Source: JAIESQ01 sp964495375 (GTDB taxonomy: Bacteria; Planctomycetota; Planctomycetia; Pirellulales; JAEUIK01). Taken from it: a DNA stretch of 64,000 nt. Location: positions 6,169 to 70,168 of the forward strand of contig CAZBWM010000030.1 of NCBI GenBank assembly GCA_964495375.1. The letters run 5' to 3'. Within the stretch, counting starts at the first letter, position 1, and each line of letters begins with the position of its first letter. Shown here in pieces: positions 10,101-17,561 of this stretch. The translations under genes were made by a program, and so were the position numbers. The notes below the pieces were generated by a model. It ran no database searches. It had not been told where the DNA came from and saw only the letters and a list, made by a program, of their open reading frames with translations.

Positions 10101-10504
10101 GGGGTCTTTAGCGCCACTTCGCGCCGAGTCGTGGGATCCCAAGCCAGAAAGACGACCGCGTGCCCTCCCTGGCCTAGTTGCCGCAGAATTTTGAAGCGAC
10201 CGAGCGAGGCGCCATCGGCCAGCCCCGCCGTCAATCCCGCAGCAACACTCTGGCCCAATTCTCCGAGCAATGCGATGTCGTTGGTCGCGCCGGATGTGGC
10301 CCTCGCAATTGGCGATGTTTCGGCGCGCCGCACCCGCTCGATGAGCCGCAAACAGTCTTCAGCTTCGGCGAGTTTTTTCAGCGTCTCGGGGTTGAGGCTT
10401 GCCTCGGATTCGACTGCGCCCCGACTGGTCGCTGTGGACACTTCCGCGGCAAGCAGATTCAGGTGTCGCTGCTCGAGCAATTCGACAAATCGCTCATCGG
10501 TCAT
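7136..10504 (-). CDS. membrane Ser/Thr protein kinase with WD40 propeller
   Basis: The 1122-residue product has an N-terminal extension of about 100 residues and then a Hanks-type kinase domain. Visible motifs are the glycine loop 'LGQGGHAVVF' (about 110-119), the ATP lysine in 'EVALKTPR', HRD in 'WHRDVKPGNVLLE' (225-227), DFG in 'LTDFGLAKV' (263-265) and 'YMAPEQ'. All catalytic residues are present. One membrane helix spans about 411-430. A WD40 propeller follows from about residue 525, with repeats of the type 'VAFSPDG..LASAG.DGT.RLW'. The start at 10504 has GGGAGAGG upstream and lies inside the sigma-factor gene (11-bp overlap), so the two are co-transcribed and probably translationally coupled. 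The outward propeller suggests signal sensing. Confidence 0.93.
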   Translation of the reverse strand: MTDERFVELLEQRHLNLLAAEVSTATSRGAVESEASLNPETLKKLAEAEDCLRLIERVRRAETSPIARATSGATNDIALLGELGQSVAAGLTAGLADGASLGRFKILRQLGQGGHAVVFLAWDPTTRREVALKTPRPDALFSEELRQRFVREGIAAARLSHPHIVTVYEVGQAGPIAYIVSAYCQGRSLATILAQRVPIPVPLAAKWVEQLATGVEHAHCQGVWHRDVKPGNVLLEPVDRVAVTERDDEHLVDLAGLTPKLTDFGLAKVREYVDVQTRTGALLGTPIYMAPEQVDGRLGAVGPATDVYGLGTILYEMLTGGPPFLGSSDADVLRQVAHQEPRAPRSVRRELPRDLEAIVLACLEKSPERRYPSAGALAEDLARFRRGEPTRVRPLGPLRRGWKAVRLRPTRSIALALALLLPLVVLSGFVWHREALDRADAAATQLRQTSLNREQQLAEYRYANDVRLAYQAWQARDALQVEALLSRQIPAAAQTDRRGFFWWRLWLLVHGQPRVFGPADGSALAVAFSPDGATLCSAGQDGAIRLWNTNTGALEAELLGHTSDVNSVAFSPDGTWLVSAGDDRTLKIWHVAERRLEKTQQANAAVNSVVFDPSGENLIVGDEQGEISLWRFDAVTRQQQLHGHTQEVNQLAISPDGSRLASAGSDGAIVLWNLQSLSQVAALKEHVGSVTAVAFSPDGQRLASAGVDHTVRLWQVEPPKMLFELRGHTQRIDSVAFAADGGMLASAGKDGTLRLWDASSGRVIWTYATEQSRVWGLAASPTSNLVATSGATGGVRLWPLDDVQRTATMRLPAFAASCDRCDFSLAGDEFTYFDSDRQLLVMNLVTGERRALAYDSAKDVQSVSFSPNGESVWVFDHFGDISAFDLHDGTLQRLSEIRGSRVQQKRRVSHNKRCVATSGGRSSRLLTLGDMHQLEREQRSIMLPSFAHDTLFTPDDKTLLLMLDGSAPGQPSMMLIDVATGKSGPLPWSQLTSVDSAAFSVDGQYLAYSGGIRQVWVRRWGDPTAEPLTLQASQFISSLAFSPGEPLLVAMGSDGTIFLWSLPDGQPIAAFELPTGPYHDLVFSRDGKWLAISFGSDVVPSELLLFAAPRGADEHSSLPHDP

Positions 10505-11192
10505 ACACCTCTCCCTGCGAGGTGTTACCTTGTCGCAGTACCTCACGCAGCCGATCGATCGCGCGGGCCCACAATTTGCGAACTGCCTCGGGCGAGCGCG
10601 CCATGCAAAGACCGATTTCGCTGAACGGTTTTTCTTCCCAATGCCGTAAGCGAATCACTTCACGATAATCGTCGGGCAGTTGAGCGAGGGCCGCCGCCAG
10701 TTTCTGGGCTTCTTCGGCGTTAGCAAGCTGGTCGCCCGGGCTGGGCGCGCCGGAATCGATGAGCTGTTGGGTGGCCGGCAGATCGCGATCGAGCGAGACT
10801 TCGCGACTGGCCTGTCGCATTTCTGTCCACAGGTAGCGTCGCTTCGCGTCGTGCATGTTCTTGATGAGCACGTCGCGAACCCAGGCCTTTAACTCTTCTT
10901 GCGTGGTGCCCCGAAACTGCGCGAACTTCTGGCGGGCATGGGCGAGTGTCTCCTGCACGATATCCGACCCGCCGATCTTGGCCTGCAGTTCCGGCACCAG
11001 CTCCTGATTGGCAATCAGCAGCAAATAGGGCCGGCAGGCGGTAAAGAGCTGGTTGAAGGAGTCATCGCAGCCCGCTCGAGCCGCTTCGATCCAAGCGGTC
11101 AACGGATCGGGGGGGCGTGCTTCGGAAGCAGCCGATAGTTCGGGCTGTGCGTCGACCGCAGCGGCCACTTCGTCGGCACAATTCACGAGCAA
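10494..11192 (-). CDS. ECF-type RNA polymerase sigma factor
   Basis: The 232-residue protein has sigma region 2 ('FRGTTQEELKAWVRDVLIKN', 'GGSDIVQETLAHARQKF') and region 4 ('LPDDYREVIRLRHWEEKPFS' followed by 'EAVRKLWARAIDRLREVL'). This matches the planctomycete-expanded ECF group that is usually encoded next to a Ser/Thr kinase. No anti-sigma factor is present. Control by the overlapping kinase gene downstream is the likely arrangement, by phosphorylation as proposed for such ECF groups. The first 30 residues are Ala/Glu-rich and not conserved, so the exact start is uncertain. Confidence 0.92.
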   Translation of the reverse strand: MLVNCADEVAAAVDAQPELSAASEARPPDPLTAWIEAARAGCDDSFNQLFTACRPYLLLIANQELVPELQAKIGGSDIVQETLAHARQKFAQFRGTTQEELKAWVRDVLIKNMHDAKRRYLWTEMRQASREVSLDRDLPATQQLIDSGAPSPGDQLANAEEAQKLAAALAQLPDDYREVIRLRHWEEKPFSEIGLCMARSPEAVRKLWARAIDRLREVLRQGNTSQGEVYDR

Positions 11193-11745
11193 AGCCCCTT
11201 TGCTGGAAAGATGTTCGCCGGCCGATCGGCCAGGGAATGGGTCAGCTTATGCTCGCCGCGGGCGGGCGGGGTTGCAAGCGCGCTTTTTCAAGAATCTTTG
11301 AAGAATTGTAATTTCGCGCGTCCGGTTTGACGTACGTCCGCAGTTGGAGTGTAGGGAAGCAGACTCTTTCGACTCCCGGCAGTTCTATATTGCTGCCGCG
11401 GCTAGGGGCACGCTCGTGAATTTCAGCAGCGGTGGAGCGATTCGTGCTCGGGGCATGTCCTAGTCCCCGCATTTCGTTATCGCTCAGCTCCCGCACGAGC
11501 CAGTGGCCAGGCCAATGTTGTCGCCAGCTGGCGATCAACGAGTGCCAGTCACGCTAAAGATCTTGCCATCGAACTGTACTTGCCGGAATTCCGTGCGTGC
11601 AGGCTCCCTGATCTGCGCGGCTCGTTGTGAGCTATCTGGTTTGTCCCGAAGTTCCGGAGCACGCGACATTGAAGCGCGCGGTGCTCTGGTCATTCAGTCA
11701 TTGTGTTTTCATCAAGCTCATTGATCCATCTACAGGGGTTTTGTT
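11193..11745. other. intergenic region without a convincing gene
   Basis: This 553-bp spacer separates the divergent sigma-factor and PEP-CTERM genes. A minus-strand frame (11242-11538) starts with 'WRQHWPGHWLVRELSDNEMR', faintly like a DUF1127 small protein, but the rest does not look coding and no ribosome site is clear. Promoters for both flanking genes must lie here; I could not place them with confidence. Confidence 0.4.
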
Positions 11746-12558
11746 ATGCGTTCATTCAAGTACCTGGCCTTCGCCGTCGTTTATACCTTCGCGAATTGGT
11801 CGAGTGGTTTTGTCAGCGCACAGATCAACTTTTTCGGCGGTCCCTCGATCAACAACTTTACCTACAACAGCCAGATTTATCAGATGTATAACGGCAACGG
11901 CCCTAACCTCGAGCAATCCGACGATGGCTTTCGGCTGTTTGGCGATTTCAGTCTCGTGCGGACAGGATACCCGCTGCAGAACAACAACAGTTTTCACTAC
12001 TCCGGAGAACTGCTTTCGCTCTCTGTCTACCGTCCGTTCGAGGTCGGGCCTTTCCCTGTGAATGCAGATTTTTCCCTCAGCGAGGACTTTAAAGCAGTCC
12101 TTGCCAACGGCGCGGACGCGAACCCTCGGTTCGAAATCACTTCGCGAGCATACGTCCTGGCGTTTAACCCCTTCTCGGGTGGTCCGCCGCAGTTGATTGA
12201 TGGGCTGTACTTGCCGGGCGTTGATGCCGATGATTCACGACTTACTAGCACGGGCTTTCACAAGTTCGATCTGCAATCGGAGATTGAGGATTTTGTGCTG
12301 GGCCCCGGTCTGCAGTACGCGCTTGTCTACGACTTCTCGGTGTACGCGCGGCACGATGCCTTGGTGGACGACCCGCTCTCGGTCTTCACCTTAGAGTTCG
12401 GCGGGTTCAGCAACTACAACGGGATGGAAGTTGCATTGGACGGCACCAAGATCGCGCCTGAACCATCGGCGATGATCATGGCCTCGCTGGGCGTACTGCC
12501 GGTCGTCGGTGTTTGGTGGCGCCGCCGCAAGCGCGGTATCGCCCGCCAGCAGAACTGA
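11746..12558 (+). CDS. PEP-CTERM sorting domain protein
   Basis: This exported protein of 270 residues has an N-terminal signal ('MRSFKYLAFAVVYTFANW') and the C-terminal tripartite tail of PEP-CTERM proteins: 'APEPSAMIM', a hydrophobic helix, then 'WWRRRKRG'. The middle is an Asn/Phe/Gly-rich beta domain with no recognised family. PEP-CTERM tails are cut and anchored by an exosortase (EpsH type), normally for envelope or extracellular matrix delivery. No exosortase is in the window. CAGGGG lies upstream of the ATG. The following gene encodes another PEP-CTERM protein on the same strand. Confidence 0.85.
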   Translation: MRSFKYLAFAVVYTFANWSSGFVSAQINFFGGPSINNFTYNSQIYQMYNGNGPNLEQSDDGFRLFGDFSLVRTGYPLQNNNSFHYSGELLSLSVYRPFEVGPFPVNADFSLSEDFKAVLANGADANPRFEITSRAYVLAFNPFSGGPPQLIDGLYLPGVDADDSRLTSTGFHKFDLQSEIEDFVLGPGLQYALVYDFSVYARHDALVDDPLSVFTLEFGGFSNYNGMEVALDGTKIAPEPSAMIMASLGVLPVVGVWWRRRKRGIARQQN

Positions 12559-12772
12559 CACGAGTGCGTGACCTCCAAGTTCTCAAGAAGAACACTCCGG
12601 CAACGACTTGGCGCGTCCGATTGCCGGCGCCTCCGCAGTTAGTGGGTGGGCAGTCGCTTCTGGCGGCAGACCGCAGCATTGAAGAGACACGATTCGAGTT
12701 TTCGCGACGTTGGTCCGGCAGTGGATTTCCCGGTGCCGGGCCAGCGTTTGACACAACAGAAAGGCCCGTCTG

Positions 12773-13384
12773 ATGAAGCGAACCTTGTTCTTGTTCTTGG
12801 TTTTGGTCGGGGCGCTGGCGTGCTCGCGAGCCAGCGGCGCGATCATCAATGGTGGTTTTGAGACGGGCGACCTCAGCGGTTGGTTCGGCTCCGGAGGCGC
12901 CTCGGTTCAAAGCGGCTCGCCCTATCCAGGGGGCAACTATTACGCCAGCATCGACGCCGTGCCGTTGGGGGCGCCTAGCCAGCTCACGCAAATCTTTTCG
13001 ATTGCGGGCCCCAGTCTACTGTCGTTTCAGTATTACTTGGACGTGACGGGGCCGGCCTTCGTCAGTTACGGACTCGTCAAGGTTGATACCCTTGAGCCAA
13101 CCGTCCTCATTGCAGAAGCGCCGAACGATGGCGAGAACGTGAGCGAGCTATTCGATCCGCCCGACTTCATTCCCTCGTTTGAGTACAAGATCACGCAGCC
13201 AGGCAGCTATGCGTTCGTTGTGCTGGCCAGCGCCAAAAACGGTGGCGCCGCTCATGCCGAACTGGACAACGTGAAGCTTCTGGCTGTACCAGAGCCCTCA
13301 GCATGGGCGATGGCGCTCGGCGGAGTCGCGGCACTAATCTGCTGTGGCCGAAGCTGGATGCGGAGATCCTCGCGCGCCAAGTGA
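12773..13384 (+). CDS. PEP-CTERM protein with NGGFE-type carbohydrate-binding-like domain
   Basis: This 203-residue protein starts with a signal peptide ('MKRTLFLFLVLVGALACS'). 'IINGGFETGDLSGWF' follows directly, the usual N-terminus of jelly-roll domains resembling carbohydrate-binding modules. The tail is 'VPEPSAWAMALGG', a hydrophobic stretch and 'RRSSRAK', which makes it a PEP-CTERM protein. AGAAAGG precedes the start. The 214-bp gap to the preceding PEP-CTERM gene makes a shared transcript possible but unproven. The ligand is unknown. Confidence 0.87.
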   Translation: MKRTLFLFLVLVGALACSRASGAIINGGFETGDLSGWFGSGGASVQSGSPYPGGNYYASIDAVPLGAPSQLTQIFSIAGPSLLSFQYYLDVTGPAFVSYGLVKVDTLEPTVLIAEAPNDGENVSELFDPPDFIPSFEYKITQPGSYAFVVLASAKNGGAAHAELDNVKLLAVPEPSAWAMALGGVAALICCGRSWMRRSSRAK

Positions 13385-13444
13385 TTTCCGTCTCTCACCG
13401 CAGGACCGCGCAGCGCCGCCGAGCACGCGCGACATGCGTCACGA

Positions 13445-14632
13445 CTACCCGACGACCGCCCGCACCGCGGCGGCCACGCGCTGGAGTTGCTCGTTCGTGA
13501 TTTCGGGGTAGAGCGGCAGACTGAGCAATCGATCGGCGGCCCGCTCGGCCACGGGGAAGGCTCCCGGTCGGTAGCCCAAATGGGCCATCGCCGGCGTCAA
13601 GTGAATCGGCGTGGGATAGTGAATGGCCACACCGATCCCCAGGTCGCTGAGCCGGCGGGCAACCTCATCGCGGTGGTCGACTTCAATCGGAAATAGATGT
13701 TGCACGTGATCGATCGGGAACTCAGCGTCGCGCGGCAACGCGCGAAGTTGGACGTTGGCCGTCGTCAGCAACTCGCGGAGCTTCGCCGCGGCTTGCCGCC
13801 GGGCAAGATTCCATTCGTCCAGATGCGGCAGCTTCACGCAAAGCACCGCCGCCTGCAACGTGTCAAGCCGGGAGTTGAATCCTGCGAGCTCGTGGTGGTA
13901 CTTGATCTGCCCACCGTAGTTGCGGAGCATCCGCAGCTTCTCGGCCAGGGCTGCGTCGCTGGTGACGATGGCGCCCCCGTCTCCCAAAGCGCCGAGGTTC
14001 TTCGACGGATAGAAGCTGAAACAGCCAGCTGCGCCCCAGGCGCCGGCCGCGCGACCGTCGAGCGCCGCGCCATGGGCTTGCGCCGCGTCCTCGACCAGCG
14101 CGACGCCGTGGCGCTCCGCCAGTTGTATCAGGCGGGGCATGTCAGCCAGGCGGCCGTACAAATGCACTGGCAAGATCGCCCGCGTGCGCGGCGTAATGGC
14201 TGCGGCCACTTGCTCGACATCGATCGACAAGGTCTCAGGATCGCAATCGACGAGCACCGGCCTGGCGCCCACGCGCACAATCGCCAGCACCGTGGCGATA
14301 AACGTGTTGGCCGCGGTGATGACCTCGTCGCCTGGCCCGATGCCGAGCGCCGCGAGCGCGAGTGTCAAAGCATCGAGTCCCGACGCGACACCAACGGCGA
14401 ACCGCGCGCCACAGTAAGCCGCGAACTCGGCCTCGAACCGCGCGACCTCGTCGCCGAGCACGAACTGCCCCTGATCGATCGCCCGGGCGATCGCGGCGTC
14501 GATCTCACTCCGTAGCGCCGCATGCTGCGCCGCGAGATCGACAAAGGGGACAGGGGGCCCGCTGGTGCGGCCGGTTGCCAAAGCAGGAGTCGCTTGCGAA
14601 GCGGTGGCCGTAGTCAGCGAAGTTGGTGACAT
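13445..14632 (-). CDS. DegT/DnrJ/EryC1/StrS family sugar aminotransferase
   Basis: The 395-residue PLP-dependent enzyme carries the family signatures 'PFVDLAAQHAALRSEID', 'ALTLALAALGIGPGDEVI', 'AANTFIATVLAI', 'VEDAAQAHGA' and the PLP-lysine segment 'SFYPSKNLGALGDGG'. Relatives transfer an amino group from glutamate to nucleotide-linked keto-sugars for surface polysaccharide or glycoprotein glycans. No sugar-nucleotide neighbours are present, so the substrate is open. The ATG at 14632 is chosen because the conserved region begins about 29 residues later. The frame is open further upstream, but that sequence looks non-coding. Confidence 0.9.
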   Translation of the reverse strand: MSPTSLTTATASQATPALATGRTSGPPVPFVDLAAQHAALRSEIDAAIARAIDQGQFVLGDEVARFEAEFAAYCGARFAVGVASGLDALTLALAALGIGPGDEVITAANTFIATVLAIVRVGARPVLVDCDPETLSIDVEQVAAAITPRTRAILPVHLYGRLADMPRLIQLAERHGVALVEDAAQAHGAALDGRAAGAWGAAGCFSFYPSKNLGALGDGGAIVTSDAALAEKLRMLRNYGGQIKYHHELAGFNSRLDTLQAAVLCVKLPHLDEWNLARRQAAAKLRELLTTANVQLRALPRDAEFPIDHVQHLFPIEVDHRDEVARRLSDLGIGVAIHYPTPIHLTPAMAHLGYRPGAFPVAERAADRLLSLPLYPEITNEQLQRVAAAVRAVVG

Positions 14633-14792
14633 GGATTGCCGATTGGCTTGCACGATTGGGCGCCGCCCCCAGGCGACATTCGCCAGCGATGTTGCGATCC
14701 GCAGGGGCCAGGGCCTGATTGTACCATGCGGCGGTGAGGGCCCGCCAAGGGCCCGCAAAGCTTGCGTGATTGATCGCGCCGCGCCAGGCGGT

Positions 14793-15332
14793 TCAGCCCT
14801 GCCAACTCAGGCGGTAGCGCCAGCGGACGGTCTGTGGAGAGCTGTCGGCCGGTACGTCGGCGGCAATGGAAACCAGGGAATTCGCCTGGGAATCTGCCGC
14901 AGTGACTAGCCGGCAGCCCTCAAGAGCTTCGACCGCCAAACCGCTGCTGGCGACGCTCTCGAGCACGCGGTACCGACTACCGAGCCACGTCGGCGCCTCG
15001 CGCAGGCGACAGGCGACATCGAACGTGATCGAGCCGTCGGCGTGGGCCTCGACACTCGCCGACCAATGGCTGGCTCCGGCCCGACCGATCAACCAGGCGA
15101 CTTGTGGCGTGACGGTCTTACGCGATTGTGACGCCGACGCGCCGGGGCCTCTTTCCAGTTCTTGCACGGGAGGACTTGCCGGCCAGCGTTCGAGAGCCGA
15201 GCCCTCGCACGATTCGAGCATTGCGACTGCTTCGTCACCTACGGCTAGTTCGATCGTATGAGCGACGCGATCGCCGCGCCGCACGAACTTTGCCCGCAGT
15301 TGTCCGGCAGCAAGCAAGCACTCAACGTTCAT
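14793..15332 (-). CDS. conserved-looking hypothetical protein
   Basis: The 179-residue product has no motif I recognise. The composition is that of a soluble beta-rich protein: 'RVAHTIELAVGDEAVAMLES', then 'VAWLIGRAGASHWSASVEAH' and a C-terminus with alternating hydrophobic residues ending 'VRWRYRLSWQG'. It lies only 26 bp downstream of prfB on the same strand, so it is probably in the same transcript. The ATG at 15332 is the only reasonable start. Function unknown. Confidence 0.6.
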   Translation of the reverse strand: MNVECLLAAGQLRAKFVRRGDRVAHTIELAVGDEAVAMLESCEGSALERWPASPPVQELERGPGASASQSRKTVTPQVAWLIGRAGASHWSASVEAHADGSITFDVACRLREAPTWLGSRYRVLESVASSGLAVEALEGCRLVTAADSQANSLVSIAADVPADSSPQTVRWRYRLSWQG

Positions 15333-15358
15333 GGCGACTCGCGCAACCGAGGAGACGG

Positions 15359-16457
15359 CTATTCATTCTCGACGCGCCACCGCAGGAAGGCATCGAGGAA
15401 TCCCTGGATCTTGCCATCCATCACCGCCTGGAAGCTGCCGACCTGGAAGCCGGTGCGGGCGTCTTTCACGCGCTGATCGGGATGCAAAAAGTAGTTGCGA
15501 ATCTGCGAGCCGAAGCCGACCTTCGGGCGTTCGTTGTACTTGGCGGCCTGTTCGGCAGCTTGCCGTTCCTCTTCGATACGGGCGAGCCGGGCGCGGAGCA
15601 TCTTTTGCGCGGTGGCGCGATTCTTATGCTGACTGCGTTCGTTCTGGCACTGCACGACCACGCCGGTCGGGATGTGCGTCAGGCGGATGGCGCTCGATGT
15701 CTTGTTGACATGCTGACCCCCTGCACCGCTGGCGCGAAACACATCCTCGCGAATGTCCTCGTCGCGCAGTTCGATCGTGGCGTCGTTGGCGATCTCGGGC
15801 GAAACGTCGACCGCCGCGAAGCTGGTCTGCCGCTTTCCTTCAGCGTTATAAGGGCTGATGCGGACCAGCCGGTGCACGCCGGTTTCCCCCTTCAGGTAGC
15901 CGTAGGCCATCGGTCCGCGGATCGCGATGCTGGCGTTTTGAATGCCGGCCTGCTCGTTGTCCTGACGGTCGAGCAACTCGACTTCGTAGCCTTGATCTTC
16001 GCCCCAATGCGTGTACATCCGCAGCAGCATCTCGGCCCAATCGTTGGCATCGAGTCCGCCGTCGCGGGCGTTGATGGTGAGAATCGCAGCAGCGGCATCG
16101 TGCGGTCCGTTGAGCAATGCCTTGAGCTCGAGGTCGTCGAGCAATGCTTCGAGCGCTTCGATTTGCGCGGGAGCCTCGGCCGCCAGGCTGGCGTCTTCCT
16201 CGGCCATTTCGACGAGCGCTTCGAGATCGCCGCTGAGCTCGACCACTTCGCGCAGCGGTTTGAGGATGGCGTTGACCGCCTTCAGCTCGGCGACCGTCCC
16301 CTGGGCGCTCTCCTGATTGTTCCAGAAGTCAGGTTCCCCCATGCGGGCTTCGATGGCGGCCGCCTGGGCGATTTTGCCTTGGTAGTCAAAGAGAGTCCCG
16401 CAGTTGCAGGACCCGCTGGCGAATAAGCTCGGCCCGATCGCGAAGTTCTTTGTCCAT
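15359..16457 (-). CDS. prfB: peptide chain release factor 2 (programmed +1 frameshift)
   Basis: Release factor 2 recognises UAA/UGA stop codons and triggers peptide release. It is encoded in two frames. The first 23 codons (from ATG at 16457) end at an in-frame TGA (16386-16388) after 'RQRVLQLRDSL'. A +1 shift at CTT-TGA-C continues as 'DYQGKIAQAAAIEARMGEP', giving about 365 residues, the normal length. The GGQ peptidyl-transferase motif ('GAGGQHVNK', about 246-248) is intact. The anticodon tripeptide, normally SPF, reads SPY here (about 201-203). Downstream genes on the same strand are 26 bp (hypothetical) and further (aminotransferase). Confidence 0.95.
16385..16400 (-). promoter_or_regulatory. 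prfB: prfB programmed frameshift site
   Basis: On the minus strand the order is CGGGAC (16395-16400), TCT, CTT (16389-16391), TGA (16386-16388), C. It matches the known RF2 autoregulatory site, in which slow recognition of UGA when RF2 is scarce lets the ribosome slip +1 on CUU. The SD-like element three bases upstream of CTT is weaker than the AGGGGG of E. coli. Confidence 0.92.
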
Positions 16458-16509
16458 GTTGGCCGGCTCGTCGACTAAGTAGTACTCGGAATGGAATGTT
16501 CAACTCTAA

Positions 16510-16515
16510 ATTATA
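16510..16515 (-). promoter_or_regulatory. possible prfB promoter -10 (TATAAT)
   Basis: A perfect TATAAT on the minus strand lies about 53 bases before the prfB ATG, in the 121-bp gap after the hydrolase stop. No good -35 is found at 16-18 bp spacing, so this is only a candidate. Confidence 0.35.
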
Positions 16516-16578
16516 TCGGCCGGGCATGGATCGAACGAGGGGTCTGCGGCTGCGGATCGGCGAGCTCGAGGCGTCTCG

Positions 16579-17505
16579 CTAGGAAGTCGCCGGTTGCTTG
16601 CGCAGCCAGGCTTCGATCCGCGCAGCCAGCTCGCTGCGCGTGCCGGAGTAGAAATGATCGGCGCCGGCTACCAGCCCAACGCTCGGACCGGCGCTACCCG
16701 CGGACAGCTCCAAGGCTTCAATTGCTTCAGGGAGCCCGCGAAACGCCACGTTCGATTGCACCTCGATCGAGCCGAACGTCACCAGCGTTGGGCAGCGGAT
16801 GGCCGGCAGGTGCCGCAGCACGTTATAGCGCTCGGCCGATCCGTACTTGTCGAGATAACCGCGGGCGGTCACGGCGTAAGGAAGTGGGAAGCTGATTTCG
16901 ATCAGCGACTCTTCTTGCCCGGCAGCCACCAGCGATTCGGCCTGCTGACACATGGCGAGAAAATCTGCGCCGCGCGGGCTGGCGGCAAAGTACGAATACG
17001 ACAATCGCGGGGGCGAGAGGGCGATCAGCCGCGTGACTAGTGGTTCTGGCGAATGCGCACCGGCCGTGGCAGCACCGTCAGTCGCACTTTGCGCCAGCGT
17101 GTAAATCGACTTGACGGCCCCCAGACTGTGCCCCAACAAGGCCACGCGACCGAAGCCGCGTTCGCGCGCCAACTCGAGCCAGGCAGCCAGATCGTGGCGA
17201 CAATCGTCGACGACTTCGTAGGCGGCTCCCTGCCGCAGGCCGCCGGTGCGGGTAACCGCCGTGCTGATGCCATCGTGGCCACGCGTGTTGATGCGCAACG
17301 TCGCCGCGCCGCGTTGCCGAAATCGCTCAGCCAGCAGATCCATCATGGTCGAGGCATAGAAATTCGCCCCGGTGCCATGGACCATCACGACCGCGTCGAT
17401 TCCTAAGGGGAGCGCGCCGGGAGGCGTCACGGGCTCGGCAGGCTGAAACATGCCGTCAAGGCGCACGCCATCGGCCGTGGTTACCTGCACAAGCTCGACT
17501 AGCAT
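16579..17505 (-). CDS. alpha/beta hydrolase
   Basis: The 308-residue protein has an alpha/beta-hydrolase fold: oxyanion 'VVMVHGTGANFY' (about 39-50), 'RINTRGHDGIS', the nucleophile elbow 'LLGHSLGAVKS' with Ser at about 127, and a late His in 'VAGADHFYSGTR'. There is no signal peptide, so it is cytosolic. The substrate cannot be told; relatives include esterases and acyl-aminoacyl hydrolases. The ATG at 17505 has GGAG about ten bases upstream. It is followed at 121 bp by prfB on the same strand, but the TATAAT between them suggests separate transcription. Confidence 0.85.
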   Translation of the reverse strand: MLVELVQVTTADGVRLDGMFQPAEPVTPPGALPLGIDAVVMVHGTGANFYASTMMDLLAERFRQRGAATLRINTRGHDGISTAVTRTGGLRQGAAYEVVDDCRHDLAAWLELARERGFGRVALLGHSLGAVKSIYTLAQSATDGAATAGAHSPEPLVTRLIALSPPRLSYSYFAASPRGADFLAMCQQAESLVAAGQEESLIEISFPLPYAVTARGYLDKYGSAERYNVLRHLPAIRCPTLVTFGSIEVQSNVAFRGLPEAIEALELSAGSAGPSVGLVAGADHFYSGTRSELAARIEAWLRKQPATS

Positions 17506-17561
17506 GATGCGAAGACTCCGCGGCGATTGCAGCGCGAACTCAACAAGACTGGCGGGGAGAA

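Noticed and set aside
11242..11538. Possible small DUF1127-like protein on the minus strand
   Set aside because: The first 25 residues faintly fit but the rest does not, and no ribosome site is present.
15128..16426. Long open frame of 432 codons on the + strand opposite prfB
   Set aside because: It is the antisense shadow of prfB and the following gene; the composition is Arg/Ala/Leu-biased with no motif, as is usual for GC-rich DNA.
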